Source: Bacteroidota bacterium
Lineage (GTDB): Bacteria > Bacteroidota > Bacteroidia > Bacteroidales > Paludibacteraceae
Reading direction: 5' to 3'
Assembly: GCA_017860345.1 (NCBI GenBank)
Contig: JAFNAV010000028.1
Location: 1-35,760 of the forward strand
DNA length: 35,760 nucleotides
Part shown: piece by piece, positions 8,035 to 15,455 of the stretch
How positions within the stretch are numbered: the stretch's first letter is position 1
Layout: each line of letters opens with the position of its first letter
Made by a program: the position numbers and the translations under genes
The notes under the pieces: generated by a model
Told to the model about the DNA's origin: nothing
Databases searched by the model: none
Seen by the model: only the letters and a program-made list of their open reading frames with translations

Positions 8035-8234
8035 CAACATTTCTGTTATTCTAATCTCAATGTAGGGATTACAGTTTTAGCACATTGTCTCTCAATTATA
8101 TTTTGTTGAACTCACTGAAAGTTCTAACGTCAGTATAAAACATTATTTTCTACAAACATGCGATCCCGGTTGGAGTTAAACATCTATCTTATAAAACAGA
8201 ACTCGCATCAAACTCCGTGTTTATTCACTTCTTT

Positions 8235-9245
8235 TTAAAGAGACAGGACGATTCCAACATTAAATCCAACCCAGCCAGCAACTTTGTATTTTTCCCCCGT
8301 ATGCTCAAACAAGGTATACGGCATTTTGATCACATCAATAAATTCACCATTTTCTTTTTGATTGGATACAAATGTTTTTAAACTTGGTCCAGCTTTTATG
8401 GCAAGATGCTTTGTTGCTTGATAGTGATAACTCAAATTGAATTGGTTCAGCAAATTCAGATTGTCATCTTCCCATTTCCAATCGTAATAAATATTATCGC
8501 AAATCAGTTCCAGATTTAATTTATGATTGACTTTTATCGGGAGAATAGAACCAAAACCAAGGCCCGTACTAAACACCGACTTTTTGTTGTGTTCGCCAAT
8601 ACCGGTTCTGAATATAGTGTGAAATTGTTCTTTTCCCATTTTATAGGACAAACTTGTGAGGAAAACTTCGTTGCTTGATACTTCGAAGGCGTAATACCCG
8701 TTCTTAACCACACTGATAATACCAATCGGCAGAATGCCATCGTCGTTGCCACAAACGTTTACCACGCCAAATTGAAAGCCCTTCCCTTTTTTAGCATAAT
8801 TCACTACGCCAATTTGGGCGCCTGCCAGATCGTCTTTGACAAAATTAATGGTAGAAAGCTGCAATCCATTGTGCATTCCGGAAATATTTGCAACGCCTGA
8901 AATTTCTACACCTTTCGACTGGTTTTTGCTTATGTTTGCTACCCCCGAAAGAATAAGCCCCTTGCTATCGCCTGACGCTACATTGCATACTCCCGAAATT
9001 TGGCAGCCGCTAACATTCCCTTTATTGATATTTGCCACCGAACCCAACTCAAATCCATTCACTCCACCATTTAATCCACCAATAATGTTGAGCGAAAAAT
9101 TGTTCGCATAATCTACCGACCTGGTGCCGGCTGTACCAACTGGATAAATAAATGTTACTTGAGCTGCTTGCTTTTCCTGTGCATTTGTGTTTATTCCTAC
9201 GAGCATAGTAAGAAACAAAACACTTAAAATTTTCATCTTTTTCAT
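8235..9245 (-). CDS. Outer-membrane protein with 16-residue solenoid repeats, paralogue of the STN protein
   Basis: The 336-residue product has a signal peptide (MKKMKILSVLFLTMLVGINTNAQ), then about eight 16-residue repeats at 64-182 (GFELGSVANINKGNVS, GCQISGVCNVASGDSK and so on), then a strand-rich C-terminal region 185-336 ending VGIVLSL. Repeats and barrel align with the second half of the 612-residue protein: GFELGSVANI against GFEIGSLANI, NGYYAFE against NGYRAFE, GIGE in both. It lacks STN and the regulatory beta domain, so it cannot signal to FecR. It probably shares the surface role of the paralogue and may be a target of the same sigma factor (inference). Family known only by pattern; function unknown. 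Confidence 0.82.
   Translation of the reverse strand: MKKMKILSVLFLTMLVGINTNAQEKQAAQVTFIYPVGTAGTRSVDYANNFSLNIIGGLNGGVNGFELGSVANINKGNVSGCQISGVCNVASGDSKGLILSGVANISKNQSKGVEISGVANISGMHNGLQLSTINFVKDDLAGAQIGVVNYAKKGKGFQFGVVNVCGNDDGILPIGIISVVKNGYYAFEVSSNEVFLTSLSYKMGKEQFHTIFRTGIGEHNKKSVFSTGLGFGSILPIKVNHKLNLELICDNIYYDWKWEDDNLNLLNQFNLSYHYQATKHLAIKAGPSLKTFVSNQKENGEFIDVIKMPYTLFEHTGEKYKVAGWVGFNVGIVLSL
8700..9056 (-). repeat. Coding region for about eight 16-residue solenoid repeats
   Basis: It encodes residues 64-182 of the 336-residue outer-membrane protein. The unit is the same G-x-Q/E-(I/L)-S-G-V-x-N as in 5061-5612. Some units are one or two residues short near the C-terminal end (GAQIGVVNYAKKGK, GFQFGVVNVCGNDD). 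Confidence 0.8.
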
Positions 9246-9294
9246 TTTTTGTTGTGTAATTTATCTGATTCTATTGATAAGACATTTGTGTTAC

Positions 9295-9310
9295 GGATTA
9301 CCCCTATTCG
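9295..9310 (-). promoter_or_regulatory. Candidate regulatory motif upstream of the solenoid protein gene
   Basis: GGATTACCCCTATTCG on the + strand lies 50-65 nt before the ATG at 9245. The 10-mer TTACCCCTAT (9298-9307) recurs exactly at 10248-10257 before the acyltransferase gene, at a similar distance. GGATTAC also occurs at 8066-8072 before the sigma gene. This could be an ECF promoter element or a regulator site. Confidence 0.35.
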
Positions 9311-9327
9311 GGCTGAATAAATTTTTC

Positions 9328-10200
9328 TTATTTTTTCCAACGTTTATGAGACCACAACCAACAGCTTGCGTCTTGCTGAATGTTCTGTTCCAATAATTCG
9401 ACATATCGTCTTGTGATTTCTAATGATTGTACATCTTTCGCATTTTCGCAAATAGGCAAACATTCAGCCACAAAATGACCTCTCTGCGTTTTTGTCAATT
9501 TAATGTAAACAACAGCTGAACCTGTCGCCTTTGCCAATTTTTCGGGTCCGGAATATATCGCTGTTTGTTGATGCAAAAAATCCATCTTTAATCCACTGTT
9601 TTGTTGCGGTGGACATTGATCTGCAATCAGCAAAAAAAGAGATGATTTTCCTTTGTTCGACAGTATGTGTTTGGCTATCGAAGCCGAAGTTATCAGGTGC
9701 ATTCCGAAACGACTTCTTATGCGAAGCATCAGTTGATTGAAGATTGATGCTTTTAAGGGTTTGTAAGCCGTGTAAACATCCACACCTATCTTGGAAGGCA
9801 AACAATTCAACATTTCCCAATTGGCACAATGTCCGAGACAAGCTACGACATTATTGCCCTGTTCGATTTGATTCTTGACTAATTCAAAGCCCCTGACTTC
9901 AAGTTTTTTGTTCTGCTGAAGAGGTGATATAGAGATGCTTTTTATGACCTCAACAAACAGATCTGCAAAATTCCGATAGAAGTTCTGTTCAATTATCCGA
10001 ATCTCGTCATATTTTTTATCAGGGAAAGCTCTTGCAATATTCTGTACGACTACCTGCCTCCGATAACGTACAATCCCATAAATAATGAAACAGATAAAAT
10101 CAGATATCTTGTAAAGAATTCTCATAGGAATAACACTAAGAACATAGAGAGGTGTTAATGCGACACAATAACCCATTTGAGAGAAAATTTTGTTATTCAT
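9328..10200 (-). CDS. LpxL/HtrB-type lysophospholipid (lipid A) acyltransferase
   Basis: These inner-membrane enzymes add a secondary acyl chain to lipid A precursors. From the ATG at 10200 the product is 290 residues. It has an N-terminal hydrophobic segment (YVLSVIPMRILYKISDFICFIIYGIVRYRR) and the conserved VVQNIARAFPDK region. The catalytic HxxxxE motif is in GHCANWEML (H124, E129), with a later ADQCPP segment and a C-terminal WLWSHKRWKK typical of the family. An earlier ATG at 10284 is in frame, but its extra 28 residues look unlike the family and cross a palindrome, so I prefer 10200. It is a single gene facing the same way as the signalling locus, 82 nt upstream of the solenoid gene. 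Confidence 0.9.
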   Translation of the reverse strand: MNNKIFSQMGYCVALTPLYVLSVIPMRILYKISDFICFIIYGIVRYRRQVVVQNIARAFPDKKYDEIRIIEQNFYRNFADLFVEVIKSISISPLQQNKKLEVRGFELVKNQIEQGNNVVACLGHCANWEMLNCLPSKIGVDVYTAYKPLKASIFNQLMLRIRSRFGMHLITSASIAKHILSNKGKSSLFLLIADQCPPQQNSGLKMDFLHQQTAIYSGPEKLAKATGSAVVYIKLTKTQRGHFVAECLPICENAKDVQSLEITRRYVELLEQNIQQDASCWLWSHKRWKK

Positions 10201-10213
10201 TTTTAATGTCCGT

Positions 10214-10238
10214 TGCTTGTTTATACCTAAAACAAGCA
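10214..10238. promoter_or_regulatory. Perfect inverted repeat upstream of the acyltransferase gene
   Basis: The arms TGCTTGTTT (10214-10222) and AAACAAGCA (10230-10238) are perfectly complementary over 9 bp around a 7-nt centre, 14 nt before the ATG at 10200. The position fits an operator or a 5' leader hairpin that could cover the start. The exact 10-mer TTACCCCTAT lies just upstream at 10248-10257. Confidence 0.5.
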
Positions 10239-10827
10239 GATTGGATTTTACCCCTATCGTAAAAAAAATTATAGTATAAATCAATAGAGTTTATGTAACT
10301 TTGAATGTTATGCAACTATATATCAACAAATTCATATCTCTCGCTAAATTCCTATCCTTCAGAGAGGAACTTATTATATTCTTACAGTTATATTCAACGG
10401 GGTTTGGACAAGTTTTTCAAAATCTTGGACAACATAAGGGAGGTTTACCAAGAACGAATTTAGTAAGGTTCATAAGAAGCGGTAGATTTGCAGCTTGCTC
10501 TTTAGGCCTCAATCGAACGTAAGTGATTACTTTACAAATACCTGTAATATGCCATGGAGGAGGATATTGTAACAATGATTTTAAATCATTATTGTCAGGA
10601 AAACAACAAATAAGAAAAGTCCTCAGTTCGCTGTAGTTTATTTCATCTTTCCCCCGCTCGCCGTACCGTATTCCATCTATTGCTGAGCGAGATCTCTTTC
10701 GCTTCGTCCCTGGCAAGCAGGCCTCTGGCTGGCATATTAAAAAGTGGTCACTTTACATTGTTTTTTTTACTCGTTTAGACTATTGAAAGTGTGTTTTGAA
10801 AGAAAAAAACAAACTGTAAATCCGCAG

Positions 10828-10860
10828 ACAGCTAACAGGTATACAAAACCTGTTAGCTGT
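10828..10860. terminator. Strong 13-bp hairpin
   Basis: ACAGCTAACAGGT (10828-10840) pairs perfectly with ACCTGTTAGCTGT (10848-10860) around a 7-nt loop. On the - strand a T-rich stretch follows within 20 nt, so it could end - strand transcripts. On the + strand no T run follows. Its core TAACAGGT...ACCTGTTA recurs in the palindrome at 12829-12856. Confidence 0.5.
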
Positions 10861-10984
10861 TATCATTCTGGTCGATATAGCCCTCGACACCAAAACCTAT
10901 ATCAAGTTCCTCTTTGGAGTCACAAGCCCACAACACAAACAGTGCAGCTAATTATTTTCCGCTTACTTTTTTAAAATAAAAAAT

Positions 10985-10992
10985 TATCTTTG
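10985..10992 (+). promoter_or_regulatory. TATCTTTG -7 box for the GNAT gene
   Basis: TATCTTTG fits TAnnTTTG and lies 44 nt before the ATG at 11037 in AT-rich DNA. I see no clear TTTG element at the -33 position. Confidence 0.5.
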
Positions 10993-11036
10993 TGTTACAT
11001 TATTATTATTTATTGAACAGCAAGAATTAATTAAAT

Positions 11037-11447
11037 ATGCTTACATTGAACCGCACAAATTCCTCTGATGCCGATTTTATAACGCTGGTTAGTTTGCTTG
11101 ATGCCGAGCTGACCGAAATAGATGGCGCCGAGCATTCATTTTACGCCCAATACAACAAAATTGATAAAATAAATCATGTAATTGTGGCTTACGATGGTAC
11201 TGCGCCAATAGCTTGCGGGGCGATAAAAAAAATGGATGACAACTCAATGGAAGTGAAGCGTATGTATACGGTAAAAGCTTTCAGAGGAAAAGGAATTGCG
11301 TCGCAGGTTTTGGCTGAGCTCGAAAACTGGGCTAATGAACTGAACTACGCATCCTGTGTGCTTGAAACAGGTATCCGCCAACCCGATGCAATTCGCTTGT
11401 ATACCAAAAACGGTTATACTCCTGTGCCAAACTACGGCCAGTACTAG
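11037..11447 (+). CDS. GNAT family N-acetyltransferase, truncated by an amber stop
   Basis: GNAT enzymes move an acetyl group from acetyl-CoA to an amine. The 136-residue product has the acetyl-CoA loop RGKGIA at about 83-88, preceded by the strand VKRMYTV, and the motif B region GIRQPDAIRLYTKNGY. It stops at TAG (11445-11447) right after NYGQY. Family members normally continue with a residue such as E or A and then GVENSVCF-like sequence, and the DNA after the TAG encodes exactly GVENSRCFAKQL in the same frame. The stop therefore looks like a single-base nonsense change removing about 18 residues, unless it is read through. The core fold may still form. Substrate unknown. It is followed by the C-GCAxxG-C-C gene on the same strand. 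Confidence 0.88.
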   Translation: MLTLNRTNSSDADFITLVSLLDAELTEIDGAEHSFYAQYNKIDKINHVIVAYDGTAPIACGAIKKMDDNSMEVKRMYTVKAFRGKGIASQVLAELENWANELNYASCVLETGIRQPDAIRLYTKNGYTPVPNYGQY

Positions 11448-11501
11448 GGTGTGGAAAACAGTCGGTGCTTTGCCAAACAACTAAGTATCAACCATCAGTA
11501 A
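11448..11501 (+). pseudogene. In-frame severed C-terminus of the GNAT gene
   Basis: After the TAG the frame continues for 17 codons (GVENSRCFAKQLSINHQ) to a TAA at 11499-11501. The GVENSxCF piece is the conserved end of this GNAT subgroup, so it is coding sequence cut off by a premature stop, not intergenic DNA. Confidence 0.75.
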
Positions 11502-11542
11502 TTCATTAATTCAGCAATTTATCACAATTAAAAACTATTCAG

Positions 11543-11992
11543 ATGTCGAGTCAGAAATCCACTTTTGCAGTTCAAACCTTTGCCAGCAGTTATAACTGTT
11601 CGCAGTCGGTATTTAGCGTATTTGCCCCCGATTTTGGTATCAGTCGGGATTTGAGCCTGCGGTTGGCAGGGCCGCTGGGAGCAGGTATTGCCCGCAGGCA
11701 GGAAACCTGTGGCGCTGTAACGGGAGCGCTACTGGCACTCGGATTAAAATACGGCAAGGGCGAAAACGGTACCGACGAAGATAAAAAACGGGCTTTCGCG
11801 GTGGCACAGGATTTTATACAAGACTTTGAAGCGCAGTTCGGAAGTATCGTTTGTTTGCATCTGCTTGATAATAACTGCATGGATACTGAAGAAGGAGCTG
11901 CTGCCATCAACAAAGAAGATATGTTTCGTACACGTTGCACTAAATACGTGAAGTTTGCTGTAGAAAAAACAGAAGAATTATTGCTCCGCTAA
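11543..11992 (+). CDS. C-GCAxxG-C-C family protein (putative redox protein)
   Basis: The 149-residue product shows the cysteine pattern of this small cytoplasmic family: C19 in YNCSQSVF, C56 in ETCGAVTGALLALG, C104 and C112 in CLHLLDNNC, and C132 in RCTKYV. The glycine-rich stretch before C56 (LAGPLGAGIARRQ) and LKYGK after it also fit. The conserved cysteines suggest metal or thiol chemistry, and the family is often annotated as a putative redox-active protein. No activity is established. No separate promoter is visible in the short gap after the GNAT gene, so the two may be co-transcribed. Confidence 0.88.
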   Translation: MSSQKSTFAVQTFASSYNCSQSVFSVFAPDFGISRDLSLRLAGPLGAGIARRQETCGAVTGALLALGLKYGKGENGTDEDKKRAFAVAQDFIQDFEAQFGSIVCLHLLDNNCMDTEEGAAAINKEDMFRTRCTKYVKFAVEKTEELLLR

Positions 11993-12083
11993 ACTGACAC
12001 AAAGCTATCGCTTTAGTCAACAGCTTTATTGTATTTTCAATATTTTACATATATGTTTTTTAACCTTTAAAATCCTGTGAATT

Positions 12084-12818
12084 ATGTCAACACTTAACCA
12101 CACTATCAAAGCTATTCTTTATCCCAACCCAATGAAGAATGCCAAAAGCCTGTATTTAGCACGTTCAGCCCAAAATGCAACATTAGATATTCGTGAAATA
12201 TGCGAACAGGTATGCGATAAGCCCGGCACTAATACCAATGCAGATGAACTGGAGTATCATGTAAATCTTTTTTTGAATACAGTGGCCGATTTGTTAGCCG
12301 ACGGACATAAAATAAACACCGGTTATTTCAACGCACAAGCCTGTATCAAAGGGTCTTTTAATTCGATGAACGATAATTTTGACGACAGCAGGCACAGAGT
12401 AGAGATTGCATTCAGTGCCGGAAGTTTGATACGTCGGAGGGCTGCAATACTTAAAGGTGAAATTTTGCATTCAAAAGCAGTAACACGATATATTGAATCG
12501 GTTACAGACGCGCAAACCGGACTATTTCCCCCCAAATTAATCCCGAACAAGCTACTGGTTGTCAGAGGAAATAAGATAAAAATTACGGGTACTCATCCCG
12601 ATGTAGGCCTTTATCTGGTAAATACCGAAAATAATGCTGAAATACGCCTTTCGGATACATTGCTTTATCAAAACAGTCACACTACAATCCGCTTTTTTGT
12701 ACCCGACATACCAGCGGGGAGTTACCAGTTACAAGTTTGCACACAATACACAGGCAACGCTACACCCTTAGCTCAACCCTGTGTGTTGACTTACTCTCAT
12801 CTTCTGCTGGCTGAATAA
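12084..12818 (+). CDS. HU-like DNA-binding protein with DUF4469-type domain
   Basis: The 244-residue product has an N-terminal HU/IHF-like region at about 1-125 (MSTLNHTIKAILYPNPM, DIREICEQVCDK, then VNLFLNTVADLLADGHKINTGYF) of the variant type common in Bacteroidales. A C-terminal beta-sandwich about 150-244 fits DUF4469 (NKLLVVRGNKIKITG, VGLYLVN, IRFFVPDIPAGSYQLQV, then TYSHLL). Members are thought to be nucleoid-associated or DNA-binding, but the role is not known. It lies 91 nt after the C-GCAxxG-C-C gene and 10 nt before a 28-bp palindrome that probably ends the transcript. Confidence 0.88.
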   Translation: MSTLNHTIKAILYPNPMKNAKSLYLARSAQNATLDIREICEQVCDKPGTNTNADELEYHVNLFLNTVADLLADGHKINTGYFNAQACIKGSFNSMNDNFDDSRHRVEIAFSAGSLIRRRAAILKGEILHSKAVTRYIESVTDAQTGLFPPKLIPNKLLVVRGNKIKITGTHPDVGLYLVNTENNAEIRLSDTLLYQNSHTTIRFFVPDIPAGSYQLQVCTQYTGNATPLAQPCVLTYSHLLLAE

Positions 12819-12828
12819 CGTTCAACAG

Positions 12829-12856
12829 TCACCTTAACAGGTACCTGTTAAGGTGA
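12829..12856. terminator. 28-bp perfect palindrome after the DUF4469 gene
   Basis: TCACCTTAACAGGT (12829-12842) pairs with ACCTGTTAAGGTGA (12843-12856) with no bases between the arms. The centre is GGTACC. There is no T run after it. It shares TTAACAGGT/ACCTGTTAA with the hairpin at 10828-10860, on the other side of the same three-gene block. It could be a terminator, a protein-binding palindrome or a mobile repeat. Confidence 0.5.
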
Positions 12857-12893
12857 ACAGACAGTTGCTTATATGCAACAGCAGACGTACACA

Positions 12894-13154
12894 CTATTCA
12901 TCCACATACACCGTGTTTATATTGTTACTGCTGAGCAGGGCAATTGATTTGGAACAAATATTCCGCGTACAAATAAGCGCTATTTCCAGTTTTGGCGATA
13001 TGCTACGGATTTGATTGGCCATGGACACAATCTTTTCGGCATCTTTACGTATCAGGCGGCTTTTAATTACTTTGCGTATAGCCAACTGGTTATCAGCTAT
13101 TTTATCGAGCCGAACCCTTGCCGGCAATCCGTAATAGAGGGGATTAGTTTCCAT
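12894..13154 (-). CDS. Small conserved-looking protein, function unknown
   Basis: The 86-residue product is basic in the middle (RKVIKSRLIRKDAEKIVSMANQ) and contains two cysteines near ALICTRNICSK. It has no signal peptide or membrane segment. An ATG at 13154 sits 19 nt downstream of a perfect TAACTTTG box, which supports a real gene on this strand between two + strand genes. I do not recognise the family. Confidence 0.6.
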   Translation of the reverse strand: METNPLYYGLPARVRLDKIADNQLAIRKVIKSRLIRKDAEKIVSMANQIRSISPKLEIALICTRNICSKSIALLSSNNINTVYVDE

Positions 13155-13173
13155 TGAATCGTATACTTTTCTA

Positions 13174-13181
13174 CAAAGTTA
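13174..13181 (-). promoter_or_regulatory. TAACTTTG -7 box for the 86-residue gene
   Basis: TAACTTTG on the - strand fits TAnnTTTG and is 19 nt before the ATG at 13154. The -33 region is not convincing. The remaining gap to 13366 is AT-rich upstream DNA of yceI with nothing else clear. Confidence 0.45.
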
Positions 13182-13366
13182 TATTTTTTTCTCATATGGG
13201 TTAATACTCCGCACAGGTAATCTGTATAGTTCTGCTTAGGTTATTAATAACGGATTTTTGCACTTTTTGTCTTGATTTTTATACTTTACTAAGGCTTATG
13301 TGGTTGTACTTTTACATCATCAAAATAAAGAAATATCAAAGTATAACTTTTTAAAAAATAAATTGT

Positions 13367-13939
13367 ATGAAAAAGATTTTTTTAAGCCTTCTCGTTCTTT
13401 CATTATCATTAGCAGTTTCGGCTCAGCAATCCTGGACAAGCGATCCGGCTCATTCGCGCCTTGGATTTACAGTAAAGCACCTTACCATTTCAAATATCAG
13501 TGGACAGTTTAGCGATTTTTCGGTAAAAGTACTGACTACCAAAGCCGATTACAGCGATATGCAGGTGACGGTTACCGCCAAAACGGCAAGTATCAACACC
13601 GGTGTTGAAAGACGCGATAACCACCTGCGTTCGGCCGATTTTTTCGATGCTGAAAAATACCCTGAACTGACTTTTGTAAGTACATCGGCCAAAAAGATTT
13701 CCGACAAGAAGTTTACACTCACAGGCAATCTTACAATACATGGAGTAACCCGGCCAATAACGCTTGACGTAGACTATAACGGTTCGATAGTAAACCCGAT
13801 GAGCAAAAAAGAGGTGTTTGGTTTCCACATTACGGGCTCACTAAAACGTAGCGATTATGGCATTGCCCCTAACTTTCCCACACAGATAGTGGGTGAGGCT
13901 ATCAACATTATAGCAGACGCTGAATTTACTAAAGATTAG
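13367..13939 (+). CDS. yceI: YceI family periplasmic polyisoprenoid-binding protein
   Basis: The 190-residue product has a signal peptide (MKKIFLSLLVLSLSLAVSAQ) followed by one YceI lipocalin-like barrel. The family pattern is clear: WTSDPAHSRLGFTVKHL at the start, a central NTGVERRDNHLRSADFFDAEKYPELTF, then LTIHGVTRPITLDV and GFHITGSLKRSDYGI. Such proteins bind long isoprenoid lipids in the barrel and are linked to lipid transport or stress. The length is normal. It is transcribed alone, with a hairpin terminator just after it. Confidence 0.95.
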   Translation: MKKIFLSLLVLSLSLAVSAQQSWTSDPAHSRLGFTVKHLTISNISGQFSDFSVKVLTTKADYSDMQVTVTAKTASINTGVERRDNHLRSADFFDAEKYPELTFVSTSAKKISDKKFTLTGNLTIHGVTRPITLDVDYNGSIVNPMSKKEVFGFHITGSLKRSDYGIAPNFPTQIVGEAINIIADAEFTKD

Positions 13940-13960
13940 TTTTTTCACGGCAAAAACACA

Positions 13961-14004
13961 AAAGCAGAGCTGGTAATTACATCCCGGCTCTGCTTTCTGT
14001 TTTT
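13961..14004 (+). terminator. Rho-independent terminator after yceI, possibly bidirectional
   Basis: AAAGCAGAGC (13961-13970) pairs with GCTCTGCTTT (13987-13996), followed by CTGTTTTT. It sits between convergent genes and could also end the - strand transcript from the 468-residue gene, which stops at 14017. Confidence 0.8.
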
Positions 14005-14016
14005 CTGTATGTTTGG

Positions 14017-15423
14017 TTATTGTTGCATACTTTTTCCGTAGCCAAACAGTTTCTCATTCACAATGGCCTCAGCCACTTCCCGGGGCAGATAAGCACTCAG
14101 GTTCTCATCCGCCGCTTCAATCAGCTTACTGATGTACGAGGCGGTTATTTTCAACTGACTCGATGTAATGCCCTGTAAAAGAAGTATTTTACGGGTAGCT
14201 ATCAGGTATTGCCACAGGAGTTTATATTCATCTTTAAAATGGTCGTCGGCCGGATAGATAATTTCACCGGTATTCATATCGGTATATGGATAAAGATATA
14301 GTTTAACGTTTTCCTGAAAAAGTATCCCCATTGCTTCGAGCAGGCCTCCACGCAAGTCGGTATATTGCGAGCTGTGGAAGATCTTATCAAACGTAGGCAT
14401 GCCCAGCGCTATCCTGAGCTTAATCATTTTGAACTGCGCAAAGTAATCCACTAATTTAAAGTATCGGTAAAAATTAGAAACCATCACACTCTGGCCTGCA
14501 AGGTTAAGCAAATTTACACGGTTCAAAAAATCTTTCTCGTCTAATTGCTCGTCATCCTGCAGGAGGTTTTTTAGCGATATTTCGCAAAAAGCAATGGTAT
14601 TATCCGGCTTATAGTCCTCATCGCGCTTGAATATAGCAAGGCTGTCTTTCAGAAAATCCAGGGTAAGATTATTGATAGGGCGAAAATACCCGCGCATAAG
14701 CAGTACGTTTTTCTTATAGAGCATTTCGCCGGGCTGGCGCACCCGCCCGGTTTCGTCGAACATAATGGCCGGCGTCATGCCCTTGCTTACCAACATCAGG
14801 TTCAATAATCTGTTGTCCACCCATTTATAATCAGGACCATCGGCATAGATATAGTCAATCTCCACACGGTCGGTTCCAAGATTATCCGTGAGCGAGAGTA
14901 GCACTTTGCGCGGATCGTCGCCGGCGAACAAGCCTCCATGAATGAGATTTATCCCCAGCGCCCCGAGCGAATACTGCTGTAGCAAAGTATCGTTTTCGTG
15001 TAACTTTACGTGTATCAGTATTTTGTTGGGTTTCAGCCTGTCCGACCCCTGCAAAGCTATGCCCAACCAGCCATTTCCCTGATTGGTTTTAGCATAGTTC
15101 AGCGTTTCTACCGTATTGGCAAATGCAAAAAATCTTCTGTCGGTTTTATCATCCAGGATTTTTATCAGTTCATCATATTCATAATCAATCATCTTCACCA
15201 ATCTTTCTTCGGCCACATACCTGGCCGGCTTTCCTTCGTTATAAAAATGGTCGCTGAAAGATTTATCATAGGCCGATACCGACTTGGCCACCGTATTAGA
15301 TGCTCCACCCGCTTGAAACAAGTGACGGGCAGTTTCCTGTCCGCCTCCAATTTCGGCTATTGTACCGTAAAAGCCGGAATTGATATTAATCCGGACAGAT
15401 TTTTCTTTAATTGATAAACTCAT
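14017..15423 (-). CDS. Conserved Bacteroidota cytoplasmic protein, function unknown
   Basis: The 468-residue product has no signal peptide. Its N-terminus is very characteristic: IKEKSVRININSGFYGTIAEIGGGQETARHLFQAGG, then TVAKSVSAYDKSFSDHFY. Further motifs are DRVEIDYIYADGP and LLMRGYFRPINNLTLD, and it ends with EKLFGYGK. I recall this widespread family being labelled nicotinate-nucleotide adenylyltransferase in some databases, but I find no HxGH nucleotidyltransferase motif and do not accept that name. Family members include close full-length homologues across the phylum (from memory), so a housekeeping role is likely. It starts 32 nt after the nth stop on the same strand and is probably co-transcribed with nth. 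Confidence 0.8.
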   Translation of the reverse strand: MSLSIKEKSVRININSGFYGTIAEIGGGQETARHLFQAGGASNTVAKSVSAYDKSFSDHFYNEGKPARYVAEERLVKMIDYEYDELIKILDDKTDRRFFAFANTVETLNYAKTNQGNGWLGIALQGSDRLKPNKILIHVKLHENDTLLQQYSLGALGINLIHGGLFAGDDPRKVLLSLTDNLGTDRVEIDYIYADGPDYKWVDNRLLNLMLVSKGMTPAIMFDETGRVRQPGEMLYKKNVLLMRGYFRPINNLTLDFLKDSLAIFKRDEDYKPDNTIAFCEISLKNLLQDDEQLDEKDFLNRVNLLNLAGQSVMVSNFYRYFKLVDYFAQFKMIKLRIALGMPTFDKIFHSSQYTDLRGGLLEAMGILFQENVKLYLYPYTDMNTGEIIYPADDHFKDEYKLLWQYLIATRKILLLQGITSSQLKITASYISKLIEAADENLSAYLPREVAEAIVNEKLFGYGKSMQQ

Positions 15424-15455
15424 TATATAAATTATTGCTCCACATGGATTTACTT

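Larger units (their letters stand above)
10285..11036. other. 750-bp gap, possible decayed element plus hairpin and promoter
   Basis: There is no recognisable gene. About 10390-10720 is open over long stretches on both strands: the - strand frame from 10716 to 10417 stays open for about 40 more codons beyond its stop. Peptides such as KFVLGKPPLCCPRF and RSGRFAACSLGLNRT result, but none matches a family I know. This could be a remnant of a mobile element or a dispersed repeat. From 10740 the gap is AT-rich. It holds a 13-bp hairpin (10828-10860) and a TATCTTTG box (10985-10992). No tRNA is visible. Confidence 0.4.

Noticed and set aside
10201..10284. Longer start of the acyltransferase at 10284
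   Set aside because: The added residues cover the palindrome and the TTACCCCTAT motif and do not match the family N-terminus.
14017..15423. Nicotinate-nucleotide adenylyltransferase
   Set aside because: No HxGH motif or nucleotidyltransferase pattern is visible. The name seems to be an inherited label.
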